From Alisma plantago-aquatica (Eukaryota; Streptophyta; Magnoliopsida; Alismatales; Alismataceae), in the NCBI GenBank assembly GCA_963693085.1, contig OY856409.1, positions 662,561,591 through 662,625,590 of the forward strand: a stretch of 64,000 bases of DNA. The letters are read 5' to 3'. The position numbers and the translations under genes were made by a program. Below, one piece after another: positions 23,701-32,788 of the stretch (the stretch's first letter is position 1; every line of letters starts with the position of its first letter). The notes under the pieces are model-generated. The model was given only the letters and a program-made list of their open reading frames with translations, had not been told where the DNA came from and did not search any database.

Positions 23701-25118
23701 GCAACTTGTTGAAACCAAATGAGATACAATTCTTTGGGAAAAGTGTCCAAGATGATGTCATAATCATATAACCTCGTTCATGTAACTCATATTACATCTG
23801 ATTTCATGGAAATTCCATTTTCAACAAGAAATTAATCAAGAAGATGAAGGAATCAACGAAATTGCAAGATTAATAGTTGAATAACAATGTAGAGGTGTTC
23901 AAGTTATATAACCCGCCTCCAATTGAGCTCCAAATATTCAAGCTCATGTCAACAATGGTGGATGCAACTCCTTTCACTATACCAAGGCTCTTCCTCATGC
24001 TTTGGGTGAAAAGGAATGGTTAGAATTGAAGAGGGAATCGAGATAGGAAGAAATCATGCATTGATTTGTGATTTCCACCATGGATTCAAGGTGAAAGAGG
24101 GTCAAGAAACTTACCAACAGGTTGGGGATCGTTCTCCTCTTGATCCCAAGCTTCCAAGGTCGTTTTGCAAGAAAAGGTTGGAAGTGAATTCGAAATTCCC
24201 CTTTTACTCTATGGATAAATGAGCTTATATGCAATTTTTATTAAAAATTCAATTAGGAGAGAGAAAGTAGGGATTATCTCCCCCTTATCCTTGCCACTTG
24301 CCCCCTTCTCTTATTTTGGGACGAGGATATACTCTTTTCCTCTTATTCCTCTCAATTATCCACAATTTAAAGAAAACAAATTAAGCACCTTAAATCATTT
24401 TATAATAATATCCATAAGTGAGTGGATATTTCTTTTTCTTATAATAATGTGAGTGAGTTATCCACTTCCGTTGGATATTTTCATGCCGTTGCAAGGCACA
24501 AGATCGTCCAACCTCTTTGCAAATTCATCCCTCAACTTTTGGTTGAAGGGATCTTTAATTAATATATTTCTTTTTGCATTAAATTGAATTAGGGTTTCAA
24601 TTATGCATAAATCTTGATTATTTTAATATCAAGATTCTCTCTCCTCCAAATTAATTCAAATGAGGCACCCCTCTCATTTTATTTTCTCTAAATTATTCCA
24701 AGAAACATAAGGGACCTTATTGAAGTGATAACTTGCATATTGAACCCTAGGTTTTGGGTAAATTGCACTTTACACCAAAACTAGGTTTTAATGCACAAAA
24801 ATTGCTTTATCAGCTCTTTCTTGGTGCTCAAGCTTGTGAAAGCCATACCACTGCATCATACTCATTCCTATGATGCTTCAACATATGAGGAAAATATTTT
24901 CATGTAACATTTGCAAGTTAACCCCTTAACTTGGGTAATTTGCAGTTTAGTCCAAAATAAGCAAACATTGCTTCAACATGACACAAATAAGACCAAAATT
25001 GAAATATAAGTTACTATTGAGCCTTAATTACTTTTCACAAGATAAAATTAAGGATTTAATTAACTTTCTTAAGCAAAATTCCTAGGGTTAAGGCATAACC
25101 CAGGTCAGGGATGTTACA

Positions 25119-25123
25119 GTTAA
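25119..25123. other. Target-site duplication of gypsy B, right copy
   Basis: GTTAA follows the LTR terminus GATGTTACA and matches 10620-10624. The Sirevirus pol reading resumes directly after it. Confidence 0.93.
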
Positions 25124-26924
25124 GTTTGTTGAAACTAACCCTATTGTTAGCAAGCATGTTGTGGATAATGAAGTTGCATATGACTTAATTCCTATCTTAA
25201 AAGATCTCAAAATTGACAACAAAGGCAAGCAAGTGAGAGAAGAAGAAAAATAAGAAAAGAAGGATCCTACTCCCCGCTTTGCAAAGAATCAAACCAAGGA
25301 ACTTATCAGCAATCCATTCGAGAGAGTGAAGACACGAGATTCATACAACAAAGAACAAGCAGACAGTGCCTTCATCTCACAATTAGAGCCAAAGAACATT
25401 AAAGAAGCCATTGGTGATGATGAGTGGATCCTCGCCATGCAAGAAGAGCTGGAGCAATTCGAGAAGAATCATGTGTGTACTCTAGTGCCAAGACCAAGTG
25501 ATAGAAAGATCATTGGCACCAAGTGGGTCCACCGCAACAAGCTAGATGAGCAAGACAAAGTGGTAAGAAACAAAGCAAGGTTAGTAGCACAATGTTACAA
25601 CTAATAGGAAAGTATTGACTTTGATGAAACTTATGCTCCTGTTGCTAGAATTAGATCCATTAGAATGCTACTTGCTTTTGCTAGTCATAAAAATTTCATG
25701 CTATATCAAATGGATGTTAAAAGTGCGTTTTTGAATGGTACAATTGAGGAGGAAGTATTTGTTGCTCAACCTCTGAGCTTTGAAAATGACAAACTACCTA
25801 ATCATGTTTATTTGTTGCAAAAAGCTCTCTATGGACTCAAACAAGCACCTCGAGCTTGGTATGAGAAACTAAAGAACTTTTTATTAGATAATGGGTATGT
25901 TATGGGCAAAGTTGATTCTACCTTGTTTCTAAAACACACTTCTAACAATTTTCTTATTATTTAAATTTATGTTGATGATATCATTTTTGGCAGAACTGAT
26001 CTTGATCTTTGCAAGGAGTTTAGTTCTCTTATGTAGAGTGAGTTTGATATGAGCATGCTGAGTGAGTTGAACTTCTTCCTTGGCTTTCAAATAAAACAAA
26101 CCAAAGAAGGAAACTTCATCAACTAAGGCAAGTACACAAATGAACTACTCAAATGCTTTGGGATGGAGAATATGAAGCCAATGGATACACCCATGTCCAA
26201 TACCGCCAAACTTGATAAAGATGAAGAAGGTGAGAAAGTAGATGAGAAGCTCTATAGAGGTATGATTGGAAGTTTGCTTTATTTAACTGCCTCTAGACCT
26301 GATATTATGTTTAGTGTTGGCTTGTGTGCTCACTTTCAATCTAGCCCTAAAAAATCACATCTTATAGTTGTTAAGAGGATTTTGAGGTACCTAGCCAAAA
26401 CCCAAAATTTTGGACTATGGTATCCTAAATCAAGAGATTTTACTCTTAGATCATATAGTGATGCGGATTACGCAGGCTGTTTGGTTGATAGAAAGTGCAC
26501 AAGTGGCATTTGCTTTCTCCTAGGACCGTGCTTAGTGTCTTGGTTCTCCAAGAAACAGAGCATCGTAGTATTATCAACTACCGAGGATGAGTACATTGCA
26601 GCCGGGAGTTGTTGTGCCCAAGTCCTATGGATGAAGCAAATGCTCCAAGACTATAACATATTTTTTGATGCTTCTCCTATCTTTTGTGACAATACTAGTG
26701 CAATTAATCTTTCTTACAATCCTATATTGCATAGTAGAGCCATGCATATAGAGGTTCGCCATCACTACCTCTGTGATCACATTGCCAAGAAGGATATCTA
26801 TATCACGCATGTGGACATGGAAAATCAATTGGCAGATATCTTTACTAAACCTCTAGCTAGAGATCAATTAAATTTTATTCGATCTAAATTGCTTATTGTT
26901 GCTTTGGATGATGTTTCTATGTAA
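25124..26924 (+). pseudogene. pol: Sirevirus 1 reverse transcriptase and RNase H
   Basis: This is the 3' half of pol after the gypsy B insertion. The copia-type reverse transcriptase shows DDEWILAMQEELEQFEKN, KWVHRNKLDEQ, the first catalytic Asp in YQMDVKSAFLNG (about 25704) and the YVDD box at 25968-25979. Stops interrupt it at about 25253, 25602, 25962, 26034 and 26124. RNase H (26163-26924) is open throughout. It has Asp in YSDADYAG, Glu in TTEDEYIAAGS, Asp in FCDNTSAINL and the final Asp in LADIFTKPLARDQL, so all four metal ligands are present. The enzyme copies element RNA into DNA and removes the RNA template. The missing upstream part is at 9764-10624. Confidence 0.92.
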
Positions 26925-27496
26925 TCTAGCTAGTTGTTTTCAACCTATATGCTTGCCCATGTCATTTCTCATCTTATATGCCTATATATGCTTCAATCTT
27001 CCTAAATTGCTTGTTATCATGATAAGTTCTTGCTAATTTTGGGTTTTATCAAATTTCTTGTTTTATCTCTAAATAATACCCAATGATGAGAAAAATGTAC
27101 CTAAGTATGTTAATGATACATAATAGTTTTGAAAAATGAATTTAATTGGCATGCATATGGCTAGAAACCAAGAATGTGACTTTTAGGTCAGGTTGACCTT
27201 CAGTCGAGTTTCACCAGGAAAAACATGACCGATCAGGAGTTGAGAGTTGTTCTTCAGAGAACCGTTCGGTCGAGTTTTACACTCTCAAAACTCGACCGAT
27301 CCGGGGGCTGAGCCAATATTAAGTCAGGATCGGCCGACTATTTTCCCTATCAACTTGAAAATAGCCGACCGATTCCTCATCTCTTAGCTCTAAGCTCTCA
27401 CCCCCCAGCCCTAAACCTCCCGCTCCTAGTCCTAGTTTGACCTAGAAAGCTCAACCTAGACCTTCTCGAGCGTCTCTGGTGGTTTTTGTATGAAGT
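26925..27496 (+). other. Spacer between pol and env-like ORF with hairpins
   Basis: No gene is seen. Three hairpins at about 27201-27235, 27264-27300 and 27330-27376 carry TCGGTCGAGTT/AACTCGACCGA-type stems, the same motif as in the Sirevirus LTR (30236-30465). Confidence 0.75.
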
Positions 27497-29181
27497 TTGA
27501 GTTTTTGCTTGTTTGCACATTTTCTATCTCATTTTCACCTCCATGGATTCCAAAGAAGAAAACGAGTTGCTCCATGCAATGCACCTTCCTCTTCTTCGCA
27601 AAATCGCTTGGTTCCCTTTCATAATACCTCCTTTGTATTGATTGAGGCTGTAAATAGGTACAAGGACCTTCTTCCTCGAAGACCTTTTCATTTTCACGCT
27701 TTGATCGATCCTTCTCCTAGGTATCAAGTGATTCTTTCTCAGGTGGCTAGGTTGCTCGTCGTTCACCATTTGTCCGCCCTAGCGATCGAACATGACTGCT
27801 TTCACAACTCCATGTCAAGAACTAAGGTTGTTCACGAGTTCTATGCCAACTTGCGTTGGAACTACGATTCGCTTATCCCGCCACCGAATACTCAAGTAAT
27901 TCTTACATCTATGATCGTCAGTCGTCATTTCCAAATCTCTGAGGATACTTTAAATATCTTTCTTGCCAGAGACGAGGAAAATGACACTTGGCGTAAGGAT
28001 TATGGTGAGTACTTTGATCTTCTTGACCTGGAAGGTTTTTACAATCACTATGAATTGACGTTACCGGATATTCATTAGTTTTTGAAGAAACCCGACGTGG
28101 CTTACAAGAAGAGGTACACCCTTCCCTCATCCTCTCTTAACCTAAAGAGGCACATATTGGCTTTAGTGATCAACTGTAATGTCCTTCCAAAGAAAAATCA
28201 AATAGACATTGCAGAGAACACTGCATTCATTATGTATTGTAGTTGAAAAATATCGATGTCAAGTGGGCCAGATACATCTTACATCATATGACCTGCTTCG
28301 ACACTGGTAAGAATACCAAAGGCACCCACCCACCCTACCCGACTTTGATTTTTGGTCTTTTCAAGTTCGTCACTGAAAAATCCTTTTTTTCTGACTTCCA
28401 TTACCCGGTTGCTAGAAAAGGTGTTTGTATTAGTGAAACCACTCTTTAAAAGTCTATTCCTGTGTTTTCGTCCGCCTCTGGTGCTTCTACCTCTGCCTCT
28501 ACCTCCGCTTCAGCAGCCCCATCCTCCTCTACCCAAGCTCCACCTCTGCAGCCTCCTCCTAGACCCAACCATGCATCTTTCTGTGTGTCAAATGAAACCC
28601 TTTTGGGTTATATGATGCATCAACAGGCGTACAACCAACAGGTTCAGGACCACCTGCACCATGATTTGTGTTCCATCATGTCAACCATGAACCTTTCCTA
28701 TGCTCACCCCTATCCCTCCTACCAGCCCTATCCCGATAGTGCTTATGCTTCATATGCATATGATCATTACTATCCTACTCCCGAGCCTTTCACTGCTGCT
28801 CCACCACCTTTTGCTGTTGGTAGCTCCGCTCATGTCATCCTCCTATTACCTGCTGGCCCCCTGGCCACCCTGCTAGACTCACTGGGTGACTCTGCTCTGT
28901 CTTTCCCATAGGCCAATGAGCTTCACGCTCTTGGTATGTCTTGGGCTGAGCAGAATTCTCACTGGCTCGGTCATTCCTTTGGACCTCCTACTGATGAGGA
29001 GATGCCAGACCAGGCTGAGGATGCTGATGATGATGACAGTGACGATGAGGATGCTTTGGATGATGGTGATGGTGATGGTGCTGACGATGATGCTGGCACT
29101 ACTGCTCCACCTTCTGATGGGGACGAGGATTACACACCTGGCGATGATGACATTGTTGATATAGATAGCTTAGATGTTTAG
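27497..29181 (+). pseudogene. Sirevirus 1 env-like ORF (extra ORF after pol)
   Basis: Sireviruses carry an extra ORF after pol, called env-like, whose function is unproven. The N-terminal part (27497-28078) has GFQRRKRVAPCNAPSSSS, VNRYKDLLPRRPFHF and FLARDEENDTWRKDYGEYFD, resembling the plant transposon-protein domain found in such ORFs. The probable start is ATG at 27543, one frame away, so a frameshift follows the start. Stops at 28076, about 28244, 28447 and 28909 break the frame. The middle is Ser/Ala/Pro-rich with many Tyr. The tail (28978-29181) is strongly acidic, ending in a run of Asp/Glu with a terminal DDDIVDIDSLDV. No signal peptide or membrane segment is convincing, so calling it an envelope protein is not supported. 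Confidence 0.75.
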
Positions 29182-29570
29182 GTGGTTTCTTCATTTGTAG
29201 TCTAGAATGCTTATTATATACATCTTTCTAGACTATTTTTGTATAAGAAACATCTTGGCACATTTTTCTGAGTTGTACTATTTCTTATCTTTGTTTCATC
29301 ACTTTTGTGCTTGTAGTTGCTCTCATGTGGACATATATCTGAGTTGTAATATATTTGATGTGCACTATGGCTATTTCCTCTATTTTTATCCTATGCATTG
29401 ATGCCATATTGAGTTATATTTTTTATTCTAACTTGGCATGTATGTTATCTTTTGTCCTTGTGTGATATATGCTTTTAAACTGTTACTTATTCCTTTGCAT
29501 ATATGGCTATGTGTGTTTTGGAGAAGACCTGGCTTATTCTCTTCTACCCCCCTACCTTTTTGATAATGTC

Positions 29571-29584
29571 AAAAGGGGGAGAGA
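29571..29584 (+). promoter_or_regulatory. Polypurine tract 1 (outer)
   Basis: AAAAGGGGGAGAGA lies about 320 bp before the LTR and forms the 3' arm of a hairpin with CCCCCTACCTTTTTGA upstream. Several polypurine tracts before the 3' LTR are a reported Sirevirus trait. Confidence 0.6.
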
Positions 29585-29783
29585 TATTTGAAGAGATAGA
29601 TCAAGTCTTGAAACTCAATCATATTGGTTTTTCTTTGCTATAATATTGCTTTTTGCTAGTGAGATTCTTTCTTATTCAATTCACTGCTTATTATGTGAAC
29701 TTGCAAAGGACTACATACTACATGTATATTGCTACTGCATTGTGTAGATAGATTAACCATTCAGGTTAATAGAAGCACGGATT

Positions 29784-29796
29784 AAGGGGGAGAAAT
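29784..29796 (+). promoter_or_regulatory. Polypurine tract 2
   Basis: AAGGGGGAGAAAT is the second of three purine runs with the same core GGGGGAGA. Confidence 0.6.
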
Positions 29797-29892
29797 TCAC
29801 ATTGTTCATTTCATGAATCTTCCTATTTCACAAAGCAAAGGTATAATTTCTACATCCTTTTCAATATGTTTGAGGAATGGTTTGTCATTATC

Positions 29893-29906
29893 AAAAAGGG
29901 GGAGAA
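29893..29906 (+). promoter_or_regulatory. Polypurine tract 3, next to the 3' LTR
   Basis: AAAAAGGGGGAGAA abuts the TGTTGACC start of the LTR, the position required for priming the plus strand. Confidence 0.8.
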
Positions 29907-30235
29907 TGTTGACCTAGAGGTTATACATTGCCTATATTTTGATAATGAATTAACCATTCCATTCATATGTATCTAATATGTGTATTAAATATTGATTTCA
30001 GGTATTAGGTACATGAAAAGTATCCCAAATCCAAAACCCTAGATTGACTCAAGTTCAAGTCAAAGAGCTACAAGTGTGCTTTTTTGGAAATTTATGTAAA
30101 TGACCTTAGAACATATTTGTAATCACTTGTAATGATGAATTGACTTGTAACTAAGGTGAAAAAATTTATTGGGACATAAAACACCAATGTTTGATCACTT
30201 TAGATGCATATTCAAAGATTGACATCAGGTTGTCA

Positions 30236-30465
30236 ATCGGTCGAGTTTCTCCCCAGGACAAACTCGGCCGATCCACCTTGATACAGTCTCTGAAGATTGC
30301 ATCAGTCGAGTTGTGTCTACACAGAACTCGACCGATGGAGTACTTGATCAAAATGATCATTCATTGATCGATCGAGTTTCTTCAAAACAAACTCAACCGA
30401 TATTTTGAAAATCAGTTTGTCGTTTACTCTATCGGTCGAGTTAACTTTATTGAAACTCGACCGAT
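30236..30465. repeat. Hairpin cluster ATCGGTCGAGTT / AACTCGACCGAT
   Basis: Four inverted repeats lie at 30236-30272, 30301-30337, 30367-30402 and 30431-30465. Each has a ~12 bp stem of the ATCGGTCGAGTT family and a ~12 base loop. Palindromic clusters in the U3 region of Sirevirus LTRs have been reported. Copies with the same stem occur in the second LTR (31555-31780) and before the env-like ORF (27201-27376). Confidence 0.87.
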
Positions 30466-30601
30466 TTCGCTGTATGAAATTTGCAGAAAAAAGTGATGTG
30501 ACCGTTGGTGGGTTATTTGATCGAAAATGGAGACATTTTGTTGAAGGAAAATAGCTATATTTCGGCCCAAGAGTTCACCTAACTCAAAGAAACACCCTTA
30601 G

Positions 30602-30611
30602 CTATATATAG
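30602..30611 (+). promoter_or_regulatory. TATA box, Sirevirus 1 3' LTR
   Basis: CTATATATAG is followed by a conserved stretch (GAGTTCATTCCAAGG) shared with the second LTR, where the site is CTATAAATAG at 31911. Confidence 0.65.
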
Positions 30612-31419
30612 AACACTTGGAGTTCATTCCAAGGCTGCTCATTCATTGCAAACTTAGTCCTAGCATAGATGAGAGTGTTCTAAGACTTTTAGCCCCTTTC
30701 TCTCTCGACCTTCAAGTCAAATTCGTGAGTATGAGTGAGATAGGTTCCTGTTTAAGAGAGATACTCCATGTATTGTTGTAAAGCTCTCCTCCTCCATCTT
30801 CCAACCTCAATTCCTATTGAAGTCAAGTTGAAGATCCCTCTCCAATTGAAGGAGAAGGAGGTGTTGTTCTTCAAGATTGAAGAAGGAAAGATGCTCCAGG
30901 TCTCCAAGTGAAGGAGATAGGTGCTCCAGATCTCCGAGTGAAGGAGAGAAGCAAGGCAACACTCAAGGAAGATAGGTAATCCCTTGAAGGCAGAAGACTT
31001 GAAGAAAGGAGTGGGTAAGTCCATGTTGATGGCTAAAGACTCTATGGTTCAAGTGGGTAAGCTCCTTCTATAGGTTGAAGATCTTTGCTTGAGGTACTAT
31101 GCCCTTGGATGTGTGGTTGTTGTGTCTTGTAATCTTATTGTGGAATATAAGAGTACCAAGATTGCAAATCCTAGAGACTAACCCACTATAGGTAGTGGAC
31201 TGACATTGCTCCTAAGTTTAGGACATGGAACCACTCTAAAACACATGTCTAAGTGCTTGTTTTTCACTATCTCTCATCTTGCTATGCATGTTAGATTAGG
31301 ACATCAAATTGCTGCTTGTTTGAGATTTTCAAATATATAATTTGGTGGTCTAATTTATCTTGTGAGAATTTGTGAAGCTCTATTAAACCCCCGCCCTTCT
31401 AGAGCCCATTGATCCAACA

Positions 31420-32749
31420 TAAACCACCTTAGATTAACTTTGTAATCATTTGTAATGATGATATGACTTGTAACTAAGATGAGAAAAAATCATGGTCACT
31501 TAATTCAAACATTTGATCACTTAAATATAATTTTAGAAAATTCATTAAAGGAACTTCATTGGTCAAGTTTCAATCTTGACCAATCCTAAATGGATTTTTA
31601 TAATGATATAAATCAGTCGAGTTGTCCATCCACAACACTCAACTGAAGATCACTCTGCCCAATATCAATTTAAGTGGATTGGTCGAGTTGCCACCAGGAC
31701 AAACTTGACTAATGGTTTAAATGGATCTTGTCATATAGTAGGATCGGTCGAGTTATCTTTATTGAAACTCGACTGAATATACTACGGAAAACACAGAAAA
31801 AGTGAATCTAACCGTTGCAAAGTTGCAAAACTCATAAAAATATCCATTGCAACCCTCCAAATGGCTAGAAAACATTCGTAAGAGTTCCCACACTCTAGTA
31901 GACACCCCAACTATAAATAGGACCTCATGGAGTTCATTCCAAGGTTTCTCATTCATGCTATTCAAGCTCCTTGCTATAGTTGAGTGCTTTATGTCCACTT
32001 GATATCCTCTCTCTCTATTGTTTACACTTCAATTCTTACATATGAGTGAGAGAGGTTTTATGCGAGAGAGCTTCCTAATTGTACACTTGTAAAAGCTCTC
32101 AAAGCTTCTCCTTCCCAATCCCTTCTTTAAGATCATGTTGATGAAGGCTTCTCCAAGTGAAAGATGAGGTTCATGCTTCTTCGAGATATACAAGAAGGTG
32201 TTTCAATCTTCTTCGAGTGAAGGAGGAGATCAAGGCAAAAGATCCAAGTAGTTGAGTGGGTAAAGCCTCAAGGCCAAAGACTCATTGCATGAAGGGGAGG
32301 ACCTTGGTGAAGGCATCCAGTTTATTTCAAGAGTGGGTAAGACCTTGGTGACATAGAAGACTAGCTTTTAGATAGGTAAGAACTTGATTGTAAGGTTGTT
32401 AGCTTCCTTGTCCTTAAAGGAAAGTTGGGTATCCTTGTCCCAGAAAAGGAAGGTTATTTGTTGTAACTCTTATAAGTGAATACAAGGAGTAGACAAGCTT
32501 AAGAAATCCAAGAGCTTGACCTCTCTAGGTAGTGGACTGAATCTCTCCTAGTTTGAAGAGTGGAACCACTCTAAAACATGTTGTACAATTGGTTTCTTGA
32601 ATTTCTCTCATCCTTGCTATGCATGTTTAGATTACCGTCAAATTAACTATTTGCAATTATGCCTAGTTGAAGTAAATCTAAGGTCTAACTATTTTTGTGC
32701 AAGTTTTGAAGCTCTATTCATCCCCCCTCTAGAGCCCTCTAATCCAACA
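31420..32749 (+). repeat. 5' LTR of Sirevirus 2, first ~190 bp missing
   Basis: It aligns with 30097-31419 and ends in AATCCAACA just before the primer site. Hairpins of the TCGGTCGAGTT type are present at 31555-31780 but more eroded. The TATA box is CTATAAATAG at 31911-31920. Confidence 0.88.
31911..31920 (+). promoter_or_regulatory. TATA box, Sirevirus 2 5' LTR
   Basis: CTATAAATAG sits in the same context as 30602-30611 in the other LTR, about 30 bp before the conserved GAGTTCATTCCAAGG block. Confidence 0.65.
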
Positions 32750-32751
32750 AG

Positions 32752-32763
32752 TGGTATCAGAGC
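32752..32763 (+). promoter_or_regulatory. Primer-binding site, initiator tRNA-Met (Sirevirus 2)
   Basis: TGGTATCAGAGC lies two bases after the LTR terminus CCAACA. It marks the start of the internal region. Confidence 0.92.
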
Positions 32764-32788
32764 CACAGTCTTCTTTGATGCATCTCCC

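Larger units (their letters stand above)
10625..25118 (-). mobile_element. Gypsy B: 14.5 kb minus-strand Ty3/gypsy element with giant LTRs
   Basis: Two nearly identical 6.1 kb direct repeats bracket 2271 bp. The outer edges are flanked by a perfect 5 bp duplication (GTTAA). The tRNA-Met primer site next to the right repeat sets the orientation to minus. The only recognisable coding is a gag tail with two CCHC knuckles. No protease, reverse transcriptase or integrase is visible, so the element is non-autonomous and fits the large retrotransposon derivative (LARD) pattern, but with LTRs far longer than the internal part. It interrupts Sirevirus 1 between integrase and reverse transcriptase, in the opposite orientation. 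Confidence 0.93.
19021..25118 (-). repeat. 5' LTR of gypsy B (6098 bp)
   Basis: This is a full-length partner of 10625-16749, with the same termini. Its copies of the internal arrays are the hairpin tandem at 20035-20225, the teloboxes at about 21900-22450 and the CAAACGGT dyads at about 22790-23700. Some palindromes are damaged here and intact in the 3' LTR; for example, the perfect palindrome of 14484 has one mismatch near 22855. Confidence 0.93.
29182..29906 (+). other. Sirevirus 1 3' untranslated region
   Basis: No coding frame with a domain is seen. The stretch contains three polypurine tracts, listed separately, and a hairpin at about 29548-29581 in which CCCCCT and TTTTTGA pair with TCAAAAGGGGG. 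Confidence 0.75.
7381..31419 (+). mobile_element. Sirevirus 1: Ty1/copia element, 5' part outside the window, split by gypsy B
   Basis: The order is gag, protease, integrase, reverse transcriptase, RNase H, env-like ORF, polypurine tracts and 3' LTR, all on the plus strand. That order is Ty1/copia. A long coiled-coil gag, an additional ORF after pol, several polypurine tracts and hairpin clusters in the LTR are hallmarks of the Sirevirus genus. The start of gag and the 5' LTR are cut off by gypsy A and should lie left of the window. Positions 10625-25118 belong to gypsy B. Every gene carries stops or frameshifts, so the copy is dead, although many catalytic motifs survive. Confidence 0.9.
29907..31419 (+). 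repeat. 3' LTR of Sirevirus 1 (1513 bp)
   Basis: It runs from TGTTGACCTAG to GATCCAACA, directly after a polypurine tract. It aligns from 30097 onward with 31420-32749 (LTR of Sirevirus 2). The U3 part has four hairpins (30236-30465) and a TATA box at 30602. The right edge meets the interior of the second LTR with no intervening bases. Confidence 0.9.

Noticed and set aside
28886..29164. Met/Leu-rich frame overlapping the env-like acidic tail
   Set aside because: It is the shifted reading of GATGATGAC repeats. The acidic frame continues the env-like ORF.
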